This document shows, one piece after another, positions 10,407 to 20,739 of a DNA stretch of 26,239 nucleotides (the stretch's first letter is position 1; every line of letters starts with the position of its first letter). The stretch covers positions 473,719 to 499,957 of the forward strand of contig CABFPE010000020.1 of assembly GCA_900660155.1 (NCBI GenBank), read 5' to 3'. Both the position numbers and the translations under genes were made by a program. Below the pieces are notes generated by a model. It did not search any database. It saw nothing but the letters and a program-made list of their open reading frames with translations, and was not told the origin of the DNA. The stretch is from Hofstenia miamia (lineage: Eukaryota > Xenacoelomorpha > Acoela > Hofsteniidae).

Positions 10407-11775
10407 CAACTTTTGTCCCTATGCCCTTGAATTGGCATTTGGGACTACTTGTCACCTTTTTCTACTTTTCTTCTCTTCAAAACTTTTCTTTGTTGTCTGC
10501 TTTTTGAGTGGTTCCTCTATGTTGACATCTCTCTGTGCCATGCTGCCTTCTCATATATACATGTGTTCCTTTTGATTGTGGCTTGTATGTCAACTGCTTT
10601 TCTAATCATTTTCTCAATTTTGTCATCAACATTGCATTTTTTTTCAAACTGAGTTCTTATATTCTCAGGCATGCCTTTGCAAATATGGGAGAATAAATCA
10701 TATTTTGAATATTTGTTCTCCCTTGAACTCAATGTTAACAGTCTTTCCACATGTTGAATGTAATTACTAATATCACTGTTTCTTCTGCATTTTTAGAGCA
10801 TTGAGGATGATGTGGTATTGGTTTTTGAAACTTTTGTTTTCATAGTACTCCATAAAGTCTCCTATCAGTAATTAATAGTCGCTTTTTGTTTCAGCATCTA
10901 ATAGTAAGTAATGCTGATATGCATTAGTTCCTGTTAGCTATAGCAGCAGTCTCACTGCTGCCACCTCCTGGCTAACATTCCTTTCCATCATTGTAATGTC
11001 AAACATCTGAAGCCATTTCACAAATGAGGGATTATACCCATTTACCTTTCCATTAAATTTCAGAAGTGTTACTTTGCAGGGAGTTGTCTCATTGTTTCTA
11101 TTGCATTGTAATATCGATTTCTCTAACAGCTGTTTCATTTGTTTCTTCTTTTCTTTTTTGCTTTGGAATTGTTTTGCCACCACTCTTGTTATTTCATCTA
11201 TTATTTTTTGTTTTTACTTCTCATTTTCTTCTTTGCAATATTCATATTCTCTTTTGTGCTTGTCTCTCCTTTCAGATATTATTTGTAATTCTTTTTCCTT
11301 TTTTGTACAAATTCCAACTCATGGATTTGTATTTCTTCCTGTTTTTCCTCTTCTGTTGACTTGATTAGCCTGAGCTTTTCTTTTAACTGTTTGAGTTCCT
11401 GTGCTTAGATAACATTATCTTCTATTAGCTGTCTGTTTTCTATTTCTAGGTCCCAATACATCTTTTCCCATTTTTCATTTTGTTCAAGGAACCTTTTGTT
11501 CAACTCCACTAATTGTTGAGTTAGTCTTTTTACCTCCTGTTGGAATAGTTTGCTCTGTCTATCCATCCTTGAGCTCATGTCTGTTTTAATTTCCTTTATG
11601 AGGTTTTCTCTCTCTTGTTCCATTTGTTCAATTTTCATGTCAACTGCTCTATTTGTTTTTCAGCATCATTTCTCTCTTGTGACTCTTTTTTAAGACTTTG
11701 TAAATTTCCTGTGGACTTGTTTCTGGGGACATGTGAATTGTTTGCAGTTTCACATGGGGCACTGATCTGTTCCAT
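10407..11775 (-). pseudogene. Gag of the gypsy element, with long coiled-coil N-terminus and relic zinc knuckle
   Basis: Structural (capsid/nucleocapsid) protein. A possible start codon lies at 11773-11775, directly preceded by an in-frame stop. From ~11720 to 11150 the frames read as an almost continuous charged coiled coil, e.g. LFQQEVKRLTQQLVELNKRF and ELQIISERRDKHKREYEYCK, with a stop at 11405 and frameshifts. Then comes a Gag-like core: LLKFNGKVNGYNPSFVKWLQ (about 11040), AYQHYLLLDAETKSDY, FSHICKGMPENIRTQFEKK (about 10680). At 10407-10446 a relic of a CCHC zinc knuckle is seen (PKCQFKG, one-base shift, HRDKS), with first and last Cys mutated. Total is about 455 codons. Confidence 0.75.
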
Positions 11776-12138
11776 CAGTGTATTGTCTCAATCTTGATGC
11801 AACTACTACTCTGGGTTGTGTTTTTTTCACACTTACTTTTTATTTCTATTTGTCATTAGTTATTATTTCTTTGTAAGTAGTGGTTTTTCCTTTATTGTTT
11901 GGATTCTTCCTTTTCAATGCTATGCATCTCAGTTAGGTATGTTGACTAGTTGACTTTTCCTTCCTTTTGATTTTTCAGTAAGTTTGATTGCTCATTATAC
12001 GCAGTAGTTCTTCCCTTCAAGGAGTGCCAGTAGCAAAGGTTTTTATCTTCCTGAATTTTGCTGCTGATTATCCTTGATGATATTTTCCTATGTGGCAAAG
12101 AAATCAATCTTAAAGGCACTTTCTGAGGATCTTTGTAA

Positions 12139-12154
12139 CCTGTCATGGTCACCA
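12139..12154 (-). promoter_or_regulatory. Primer-binding site of element C
   Basis: Immediately inside LTR C the minus strand reads TGGTGACCATGACAGG. Starting with TGG next to the LTR's CA end is the standard layout for tRNA-primed reverse transcription. Its first dozen bases resemble the complement of an animal tRNA-Arg 3' end, but that assignment is from memory and tentative. Confidence 0.65.
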
Positions 12155-13298
12155 TGTAGTATCTCCAACTAGGCCCAATATCCATTTATCCAAATCTAGT
12201 TCTTTGGTTCTATGGCAACCTGGTGAGCAGGGATCTAACTGTCCTTGACTGCTTTGCACTTTATTAATATCTCTCCAATAACTGTAGTTAACACACAGAT
12301 TAGCAATCACTATTTAAGTGAAGTAGCTCAGCAGTGCTCCTAATGGTTGCGAATCTGCTCAACACTACTCTCCTTGTCAGCAACAGATTCAGCAATCCAA
12401 GTTCTGAGAGGTATCTCCAGCTCTCATCTCAAAGTAGTTAATTGTGTGTGTCCTAACCTATGATGGTGCTTACTAATGATCAGACAACTCGACTTAAGCT
12501 CTCTTTTGTAGAATGTGTTGTTTTGCTTTCATTTCAATAAATAGACTGGCATAATTTTCTTGCAACTGACTTGGCAATAGCTGCTCCATTAAAAAGGTAG
12601 CTTAATTAATATATTGCCATTACTAGAAATCTATTGGCATTCAAATTACCTAATAAATAAATAGCAGCTTCCTAACCTACATGTAAGATAATTAATATAA
12701 CAAATGGTCTCATTGTTGGCCACTTTATAGTCAATAATTTGGATCTAGAAAAAGAATTATTAAATAACCTACATTTGGATAACAAGCGATTTATTGAGTT
12801 TATTATTGAATACATGTTCAGATACAATCTGTAGTCAGCTAAACAGGTAATCAAAAACTCCTAGTCGTACACATAACTTAAGTGCATTTCATGACAAGGG
12901 GCGAAGAACCTAAAATCATTCCCACCATGGGATCCTGACCACTACTCAACACAAACTGTTTAGCTTGACATTTGTAATAATTAATCAAACCAGATAATAG
13001 AGAAAAATAAGATTTCCAGAGAATATACTTCAACAATTGTTCCAATGTTTCAATCCTGTTTATACTCTAAATCAAAATAGTACCTGTCAATTTGAATTTT
13101 TAAATTAACTAGACACACATGCCTAGTTTGCTAAAAATAACAAGAAGCGATTTCGCCTTCAAAGTTTTGCCAAATTGTTTTATCAACAAGCACAATTCAT
13201 CATGTAAGTTGCTTAATTATTTTTAACATCTTCTTTCTACTTTCTTCTTTCTTCATTCGATCTTAGTCTCAGCAGTTTATTTGATGGATTATGCTACA
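12155..13298 (-). repeat. LTR C, 5' LTR of the gypsy element (~1.14 kb)
   Basis: Read on the minus strand it begins TGTAGCATAATCC (at 13298) and ends ACTACA (at 12155), next to the primer-binding site. It aligns with LTR D over its full length in opposite orientation, and with LTRs A and B. Beyond 13298 the sequence changes at once to an unrelated coding-like frame, which confirms the outer boundary. The leader 11776-12138 between it and Gag is noncoding. Confidence 0.82.
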
Positions 13299-13760
13299 GG
13301 AGGATTTAGAAAACAAGGTTCCACCAGAATTTTTTCAGGATATATTTGATCACGATATAGTTGTGTGTTATGAAACAATGACAGATGAAGTTTGTATCAA
13401 AACTCAATTCTGGATGTAATATTTGCATGGAAAACCAATGTTATACTGAACATAGTGATATATTTAACATCATAGATCAAGGTGGGCTTTATAGACCTAC
13501 CACTCCAATGTTTTCAATTGTGAAATGGGCTTACGAAGTTTTCTAGAATGTAGAAAATCTTACTATTTTTACTGAATCTCAAATTATATGAAGCATACTT
13601 ATATGTTCATTCATGGGTACATTGCCAGAAGACATACAGCTCAACTGCAACTGTGATCAAGAACAAATATTTTCAAACAATTTTTTGTAAGTTAAAATAT
13701 TTGTATTAAAAATTTTGTAATAGTGATAAATGTGCTGCAAAAGGTGAAGAAATATTAAAA
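13299..13760 (+). pseudogene. C-terminal fragment of an unidentified, transposase-like protein cut by LTR C
   Basis: Directly after the LTR edge a + strand frame opens: EDLENKVPPEFFQDIFDHDI, then VVCYETMTDEVCIKTQFWM, stop. It then continues in a shifted frame as NICMENQCYTEHSDIFNIID, QGGLYRPTTPMFSIVKWAYE and VF, and after further breaks as STATVIKNKYFQTIF. The D-x-G-G-L-x-x-P segment followed by a helix and a tail ending in a VIKxxYFxxIF-like run recalls C-termini of domesticated or decayed DNA transposases, but I cannot assign a family. Its N-terminal part is not next to the other side of the nest. Stops and shifts make it a pseudogene. Confidence 0.5.
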
Positions 13761-16757
13761 GTTGATTTTATATTGTCAGTTAAAATTTTATGGTGAAATT
13801 TTATCAAAAATGAGAGAAATTGCATGAAAACATAAATAAGCAAACTGAATAAATTGTGGTGAATGCTTTTTAAATGCGTATAATACTGCTGCTAAATCTT
13901 TAAATCTGCCCAATAAAGGCGGTAAATACTTTCAAAGTGAGTGTTAAGCTGCTGATAAGTTTTGCAAGAGCGCTTTATCTTACAATTTCATAAAGTACTT
14001 TCAAATTATTTACTTTTTGATAAAATTATATTACGGATTGAGCTGTTGGATTTAATTGTTGAGAAACTTAGTTTAGTGAAAATATACTTAATTGTAAAAA
14101 AATGAGACTCAGAAAATACAAGTTTTCTCAAAATCGGTTTAAAACAAATTCAATGCATTTACCAGATAATCACTTAAAGATGGAATAATTTTAAATTGTT
14201 TTCAATGCATTGCAACAAATGTCTGAAAATCGAGTTGCTAAAATTTATATTTGTTTCTGTCATGATTAAATGTTGGGATTCTTGAACATATTTAATGAAT
14301 TCTTGCTTTGCCCTTGGATTTTTCTTCTCAACATCGTCTTTCAAATGCAGGGCTCTCTTCTGGAAAAATTAGGATTTGAATGTTGATATCTTGAAACCTG
14401 AGAAGTAGGGGAGTTGGCCCACAATCAAACAGTTTCGATAGTGTGCGTTTGTTCGTGTAACAAGCGATCTTTTCGATCACTTGACAGTACTTCTGCCTAT
14501 GAGTTAGGTCTGAACCATCCAGAAATTCTTTTCCTAAAATTTGTGTCTCACGTTTTTTGAATAAGGTATATATTATAAAAATACAGTTGTCAAATTTAGA
14601 GCCGCCATTGGACCTATTTAGGAGTAAAACTCTGGTAAATGATTATTGTGAATTATTAAATATTATAATGCAAACAAGGGTGCAAGAATCTGATTAATGC
14701 ATTCAAGCAATGTACTGTAGAATCATTTTTTTGAAGAAGTAGTTTAATAAATACTTAAATTGCAATAAAATTCGCTGTAATGATAAAAATTATGAAAAAT
14801 AAACGTATTGGGATTGTGACAAACATCAAATAAATAACTAACTTTAGCGATTTTGGCAAAGTCTTCATGTGAATTGACAATTCCTCATCGTCGAATCGCT
14901 AAATTAATAGTATAAGTACAATTTAAATGCGCTAATTTTACATATTTAGTAAAATCATATCGGTAACTCTTTGTAGGTAATAAATAATCGTTTTACTGAA
15001 GTTGGTAAAAGAAGGAGTTGCAATTATCTACTAGAGATAGTAAATATCTTAAGAATGTGATAAATCTATGTTAATTCTAATAGCGTTTGCAATTAATAGC
15101 AACTGAACAAGAACAAAATATGAAGGACGCATAAACAGGGTTTCCTTAGAAAAATTGTAAATATACATCTACTGTATATTCTTGCTTTGTGCACACAATT
15201 TCATTTCGTAAGAAGGAAAATCATTGCACACCCATTGAAACCTCTGCTAAATTAAACTCTTAAGTTATTTCAAGTTCTTAAAATTTCTAAGGCAATTGGC
15301 TTAAATTATGCTACATCTTGAAAAAAATTCAGAGTTTGAGTTTGAGATCATGTTTAAATGGGCAATACCACTTTATTATTACAATATTTAGTTCTTTTAA
15401 TTTTTGGTATTGGACAGTATTATGGTTTTTGTGTGCTAGTGCTAGTCCTTGGATCTGGATTTCGGAAATAATAAGCAATCTGTTGAGTCAACTATTAGAA
15501 CCGCATACATGTTGAGTTTACGCCGTAATAAGAAATGCTGTTCACCTTTCGGTAGTTATAATGAGTAAAACTATTTTCATAAGAGCACCTCCTTTAGCGA
15601 AGTAGTTGATATTTTTTACTACAGATCATATAAACATAGTACTCGAATCTACTGGCTCATCACCAAAATGAAAGATCCGGTTTTACAATTTTATAAAACA
15701 TAGGAATCCAGTAGAAATATATATAAATCAAATTTTTACATAAATATATTATTTTGTTTAAGCAGAAGGTTAAACAAATATGTTAAGCTTTAGTTTACAT
15801 ACGACACTAGATTTTTAATTTTAATATATATATATGATCATGTTATCCTTAATAAAGTAAAGCAAAACTGCAGGATTCACTTTGACATTCTTCTGTTTAT
15901 CAAAATATTTGGTACTTAACTTCTCTATATTTCTAAACATTCAACAATGCATGCTAACTTTAACCCGCATTTGTTTGATAAAGATTACATACATTGCGTT
16001 TCAATGAGGACACTTTTGTCTAATAGCTTTTAAAAATAAAAAATAATTGAGCACATTATGCTTCTAACCGTAATGAAAAAAACAAATATTTGAAGTTACA
16101 TTTATAATTTTAACACTAGAACAGTGAGCACTCCTTGATAATATATTTACATTTCATTTTTCAAATGCGAAAATTAATGAATAGAAACAAAATTTTTAAT
16201 AAAAACCGCAAATTCAATTAGATTATCAGCATAATTGGAAGTACATGTACCTGGTAGTTTTTTTACCTAAATGAATGATGAAGCAAACAAAAATATTTAT
16301 ATGTCATTTTGAACTATCATCGCATTAACTAAATTATGCAATTATGCTTGTTACGTCCCAGTATTTGCAAGCCAATTATAACTTAGAGAATACGTGGTAA
16401 AGATCTCCAAAATAATCATTTGAGTGACGATGCAAAATAGGAAACATTGAGAAAAATGATTTGACAAATCAAAACTATTTTATAGAAAAATATGAAAAAT
16501 GTGATCATTGTCATTGTCAACTGAAAGAGGTTGCATAAGAAGATGCTTTCCCACAGATTAAAATATATTAGCGATTGTGCAATATTATTCCTTACACTTT
16601 TTATGAATCGTAGTCCCCATAAATTTTGTTGGGGGGAGGGGGTTGGGTAGACTGCATAACTAGAAGTAAACATCACAAATTCTCAAGAAACAATTCATTG
16701 AGAACTAAAAATTGTCGGATTTCCTAAAATGAATTTGCGAAAAGTCCACCTTTAAGG
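13761..16757. other. Long AT-rich intergenic stretch with no gene seen
   Basis: No exon, RNA gene or transposon relic was recognised in about 3 kb. Open frames at 15318-15515 (+) and 16416-16676 (-) have low-complexity or hydrophobic composition without supporting signals. A GC-richer patch at 14400-14520 contains the palindrome-like GCGATCTTTTCGATCAC. Confidence 0.5.
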
Positions 16758-17701
16758 AAGGCTTACAGGATTATGGCAATGGAAATGGAATGGAAATGGA
16801 AATCATTTTATGGAATGGAATTTATGGAAATTCAATTTCAAAAAAGGCTTTCTCGACGATATAGAAAGTGTTCAAAACTCCTAAAATGTATTTAAGTATA
16901 AGTAAAGCTTCAAAAAACAGTCACAAAGTGCATTAAAATAACCAATATTATTCTAAATCAAATAAAGCATAGCGAATACAATGACAAAATTTGGTTAATC
17001 TCAAATTACATTGGCTAAAGCAATTCTAGCTTCCATGATTTCAAATATTTTAAAGACAGAACCTGTTTGTGTCATCTCACACCCGTTACTAATTCTGTTT
17101 CCAACTCTGTATGTACATATGTATATACATTTTTTAGTATTTAATGACATTGCAATTAATATAGTTATCTAGAGAATGAATTTTCCCATATTTCATCGCC
17201 GCACATATATAACTTTAATTCTTATTCAATTAAGAAATGAAAGGCATTACAAAATTGTATTATGGGTACCTTAGCAGTTTCAAGAAAAAGTATTGCACGT
17301 GTCTGAACTGAATCAAATTTATGTTCACATTATAGTCAATTTGACGAACTACTAGTAAAATTCGATGGCAATAGGATTTACTTGTAACTGTCCCATGAAA
17401 TTAGGATTAATATTGGCTTGGAACTACGGATTTCAGAATGTTTCAAATAATTTTTCCGATTTTGATCAAAATAGAAGTCATACTGTTGTATCAATAGCAT
17501 TTTGGACCAGAGATGGTTCCAAGTCAAATGGGACTAAATACAACTGAAACCTGTAAAATGTTCACCCCTCAGAACCGTAAGTAGAAGCTCTAAAAATTAT
17601 GGAAGGATGTTGAAATTCATGGAAAAATATAAAATTGTTTTCAAAATGGTTGTGGAAAATGGATGGAAATGGAAAGGAATCACATTTCTACATGCAAGCC
17701 T
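16758..17701. mobile_element. Candidate non-autonomous transposon with TGGAAA-rich ends
   Basis: The left end (16773-16835) and right end (about 17598-17680) are both built from TGGAAA/TGGAATGG units, roughly 760 bp apart. Short imperfect outer inverted repeats may exist: AAGGCTTACA at 16758-16767 versus TAGGCTTGCA read on the minus strand from 17701. No clear target-site duplication was found. A 60-codon + strand frame inside (17365-17547) has no recognised similarity and may be chance. It could equally be two independent TGGAA-type minisatellites. Confidence 0.3.
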
Positions 17702-18779
17702 AACATAACTTTCTATTTAATTTGTTTTGAAGTTATAAAAATAATATTTTTCATGTGCTCACACTGCGTGGGAATCCTCAAAATCAATTGGGATTCAAAC
17801 ATTTTAACAAACACCATTACTCCATATGGTGTAATTGGTTGCTAAAATTTAATAGGTTAAATTGTTAATAAAACTTTTTATAATCTCCAGTGGATCTCAC
17901 ATACAATCCACTTTTTTGTGTAATATTAGAATATAAGGAATTTACAGTTGTAGAGATGTTAATTGAGTTGACTAAAGAATATATTCTCCATTCCAAAAAT
18001 CCAAGCAACAGTGATCCCCGATAGTAAAGCAACGTGGTATTCTGGTAAATATGCGTTGCACTGTCGTTTAGAATTTTCGTCACATTTTTGTAAAAGTTAT
18101 GGTTGCAACCTATTTGCGATGTAGCTAAACAACCGATTCAGGCGGGGCCGGCAATTTACTGAAATGCAGCGGCTTGGAAATTTCAAGAAAGGCCGGCAAA
18201 ATTCCTGGCCGTGTACCGGGCAAAATTAAAAAAATACTTTTTTTATCTGATGAGTAGGCAATATTTTGCCTTTTATGGAACTAACAACTAATAATATTAA
18301 TAGAAGTTGTTTACAATAAAGAAAATTTAATCTGCCGGATTTCCACTTGAAAAATTTATAGACTGCATAAAAATAAAGAAACTACATGTAGAATGCTTGT
18401 ATTTTTTAATTTTGAATGGAACACTCAAAATATTTAAACGATTTTTTGTTGCAAACACATTCAAACGCAAATGCCAGTTGAAAAGTCAAACAAATCCTAC
18501 TAGAGGAGAATTTATGTTTGGATTTAGCGTAAAAAATTTAAATTTGTTCATTTGTTTATTTGCTTATATATTATTCAATGTTAAGTGATGCTGAACTCTA
18601 TAACAATTTAAATCATAATAATTGATGATGTTACTCTTAGTTTTATAAATCTAAACTATAATACAAAAATATACTAATTAAATTAATTGAAAAATGAAAA
18701 AGTGATTAAAGTTACACCAAAAAATTGATATATAGAAACATCAAAATTGTGCTTTGCTTGGAATATTGTTGCAATAGTT
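17702..18779. other. Intergenic AT-rich stretch with one GC-rich patch
   Basis: No gene was recognised. At 18138-18226 an unusually GC-rich patch contains GCCGGCAATTT, GCCGGCAAAATT and ACCGGGCAAAATT, three variants of one short motif. This may be a fragment of an interspersed repeat. Open frames at 17663-17845 and 18397-18588 lack support. Confidence 0.45.
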
Positions 18780-19326
18780 TGAAATTTGCGTTATGCAATA
18801 TTGTCCGCTCAGCACCTTCTGTGATAATTTGGGGTAACATAACTGAGAATGGGCGTGCTGGTCTACATTTTGTTCCTCGCAACGAGACAATCACAGCCAA
18901 GGCCTACCTCAAAAAATTATTCAGGAGAAAGTTCTCATGTTTATGCAGCTTCGCGGAACATCTGTGCTACAACAAGATGGTGCTCCTTGCCACAGCGCCA
19001 AAGTTGTGAAACAGTGGATTGCATCACAAGACTTTCGGTTGCTTGAGTACTGGCCGGGAAACTCCCCAGACCTCAACGTCATAGAAAATTGCTGGCATCA
19101 CATCAAGAACTGTCTGAGGAAGCGCCAATGCACACCACTTGACGATCTGAAGGAGCAAATTAAAGTGGCATGGTGCACAGAGATTACTGATGATTATTGT
19201 ATAAAGCTGGTCGAGTCAATGTCAAATCGCATTGCTGCGTATTTGGCTAATAATGGCGGACATACAAAATATTAGTGAGTTTTTGTGAATTTACTATTTA
19301 CTTTCTACACGGTGTTATCATATTGT
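18780..19326 (+). pseudogene. Tc1-like transposase fragment (left copy)
   Basis: This is the C-terminal two thirds of a Tc1/mariner-superfamily transposase. The first frame gives SAPSVIIWGNITENGRAGLH (about 18805-18870), like the family's PSVMVWG block. A frameshift near 18920 leads to MFMQLRGTSVLQQDGAPCHS (second catalytic Asp in QQD), WPGNSPDLNVIENCWHHIKN (catalytic Glu in VIEN) and the natural end HTKY with stop at about 19273-19275. By my count 35 residues separate that Asp and Glu, versus 34 in classic Tc1. The N-terminal DNA-binding domain, the first Asp and the left inverted repeat are absent. Similarity to the right copy ends exactly at the N at 19327. Confidence 0.88.
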
Positions 19327-19342
19327 NATATATATATATATA
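19327..19342. repeat. Undetermined base followed by a (TA)n run
   Basis: Position 19327 is N, the only ambiguous base noticed, followed by about 14 bp of alternating AT. The Tc1 sequence to its left should continue TTCTACATTG, as in the right copy, so this is likely an assembly or gap-filling junction. Confidence 0.8.
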
Positions 19343-19380
19343 CATAGGGTGGGGGTTAGGGTCAATTATAAATAACTTGT

Positions 19381-19638
19381 TTTATTTTAACCGTTGTATG
19401 CATGAACTTTTAGTATCATAAAGTTAAGGCGATGGCATTTGATTTTCTATCATAAATTTAATTCTAGTAAGCTTTAGAAACTTGGAACCACATTCCAACT
19501 CGATATTCAATTGCTGGCCATAAGAAAGGCCTTCGATAAGCTCATTGGTTTGAATTACTGAGCTTTGATTTTGATAGTAAAATTTTACATTTTGCGTGCG
19601 TTGGACGATATTGAAATTCTCCATAATTAATTCCTATG
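19381..19638 (-). CDS. Candidate 3' coding exon of an unknown gene (66-codon frame 19424-19624)
   Basis: On the minus strand a strong splice-acceptor-like TTTTTTTCAG lies just upstream (about 19639-19647). It is followed by an ATG in good context (ATTATGG) at 19622-19624 and a 66-codon frame with balanced, non-repetitive composition: MENFNIVQRTQNVKFYYQNQ, then NELIEGLSYGQQLNIELECG, then KFLKLTRIKFMIENQMPSP. The stop is at 19424-19426, and a canonical AATAAA follows at 19381-19386, about 40 bp further. An in-frame TAG just upstream of the ATG means either that this is the start codon after a noncoding 5' exon or that splicing uses another site. I do not recognise the protein. It sits between the two Tc1 copies. 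Confidence 0.42.
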
Positions 19639-19689
19639 ATCTGAAAAAAAATATTAAGAAATAAATACGATATTGAAAAATAAAAAGGG

Positions 19690-19696
<7 letters not shown>

Positions 19697-19730
<34 letters not shown>
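19697..19730. repeat. (TA)n microsatellite
   Basis: An alternating TA tract of about 34 bp, within the putative intron upstream of the 19424-19638 exon. Confidence 0.95.
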
Positions 19731-19733
<3 letters not shown>

Positions 19734-19852
19734 TAGAGTCATGATCACAAATATTAGGTCACAAGTTCTCATAGGTTTCCTCTGAAAGTATTAAGTCTAT
19801 AATGTGGTTCAAAACAGAATGCCACATAAATTTTATATTTGTTGAGATTGAA

Positions 19853-20180
19853 AAATTGCTGGCATCACATCAAAAACTGTTTGAGGAAGCGCCAATGCAC
19901 ACCACTTGACGATCTGAAGGAGCAAATTAAAGTGGCATGGTGCACAGAGATTACTGATGATTATTGTATAAAGCTGGTCGAGTCAATGTCAAATCGCATT
20001 GCTGCGTATTTGGCTAATAATGGCGGACATACAAAATATTAGTGAGTTTTTGTGAATTTACTATTTACTTTCTACACGGTGTTATCATATTGTTTCTACA
20101 TTGTGTTATTATATTGCGTTTTTTAGTGTAAAATATAAAAATTTCTAAACTTTGAAAGTTTTCCCAAACTTGGCCAGTAC
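19853..20180 (+). pseudogene. Tc1-like transposase 3' end with right inverted repeat (right copy)
   Basis: Bases 19853-20092 repeat 19086-19325 at an offset of 767 with about two differences (AAAAACTGTTT for AAGAACTGTCT). They encode WHHIKNCLRKRQCTPLDDLK through HTKY and the same stop. Unlike the left copy, it continues into a plausible terminal inverted repeat: CTTTGAAAGTTTTCCCAAAC, then TTGGCCAGTA at 20163-20179. Its reverse complement, TACTGGCCAAGTTTGGG, is typical of Tc1-type ends next to a TA target. All sequence 5' of the WHHIK region is missing. Confidence 0.88.
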
Positions 20181-20445
20181 ACAAGAACTCAGTATTATGT
20201 AGGAAAACCTTTTCTTTGCTGGACCGAAATTACTATATACTTAAAGCCCGAGATGTCTCCGCCTGTTAAATTGATGGAACCTTAAAATCCTTTAAATTTT
20301 AAGCTTCCTGGTTCATTTGATGCACACTACCGTAATTTTGGGTCAATCGAAACTAGTCTAAAAAAATTTAAAAAATATAAAATGGTGAACATTTTTGGTT
20401 TATTTGCCATACTGCCAAATCTAATTGCTTCTTAAAGCTAATTTT

Positions 20446-20643
20446 TTTATTTTCAATAGATTTGGCGTTTTTTAATGTATTCTACAATTGTCATTTTGAT
20501 TTGGCAGTTGTTTGTGTTGAAAATGAGGTCCACCTTCGACCAATCCCAAAATGTCGGAATATGTACAATTTTTGTCCGGGTGTGTTCTTTGTAACATTAG
20601 AGTAAATTTTTTAGCCATCTCAAGTTTAAATATTTGTAAAAAA
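20446..20643 (-). CDS. Candidate terminal exon of an unknown - strand gene
   Basis: The frame runs from a possible acceptor GCTAG (20644-20645) to a stop at 20472-20474: FLQIFKLEMAKKFTLMLQRT, HPDKNCTYSDILGLVEGGPH, FQHKQLPNQNDNCRIH. An AATAAA lies about 20 bp beyond the stop (20446-20451), as expected for a last exon. It joins in frame to the exon at 20740-20960 if that exon ends at GA|GTATAT. The TA microsatellite at 20660-20693 would be in the short intron between. The product is not recognised. Confidence 0.35.
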
Positions 20644-20659
20644 CTAGCGTAATCGCCCG

Positions 20660-20693
<34 letters not shown>
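20660..20693. repeat. (TA)n microsatellite
   Basis: An alternating AT tract of about 34 bp. It lies in the putative intron between the two exon candidates. Confidence 0.95.
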
Positions 20694-20697
<4 letters not shown>

Positions 20698-20739
20698 ATA
20701 CATTAATACATGTATATGAATGAATATATCCATATATAC

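Larger units (their letters stand above)
6469..13298 (-). mobile_element. Decayed Ty3/gypsy-type LTR retrotransposon (element C) with a nested solo LTR
   Basis: Reading down the minus strand the order is: 5' LTR (13298-12155), primer-binding site, leader, Gag (11775-10407), RT (10380-8405, split by LTR D), RNase H (8342-8185), integrase (8184 to ~7150), and truncated 3' LTR B. RT-RNase H-integrase order is diagnostic of Ty3/gypsy rather than Ty1/copia. No aspartic protease is visible: Gag's zinc knuckle is followed within ~120 bp by RT. RNase H is cut short and the zinc-binding N-terminus of integrase is absent. Many stops and frameshifts show it is inactive. Confidence 0.85.

Noticed and set aside
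9908..11364. Plus-strand ORFs rich in Phe, Leu, Ser and Cys across 9908-11364
   Set aside because: They lie opposite the RT and Gag of the minus-strand gypsy element and carry no motifs of their own.
17365..17547. 60-codon + strand ORF with mixed composition
   Set aside because: No splice, polyadenylation or similarity support; it lies inside a candidate transposon and is kept only as a remark there.
19542..19772. 76-codon minus-strand ORF with Tyr-Ile repeats
   Set aside because: Most of it is a translated TA microsatellite in the putative intron upstream of the 19424-19638 exon.
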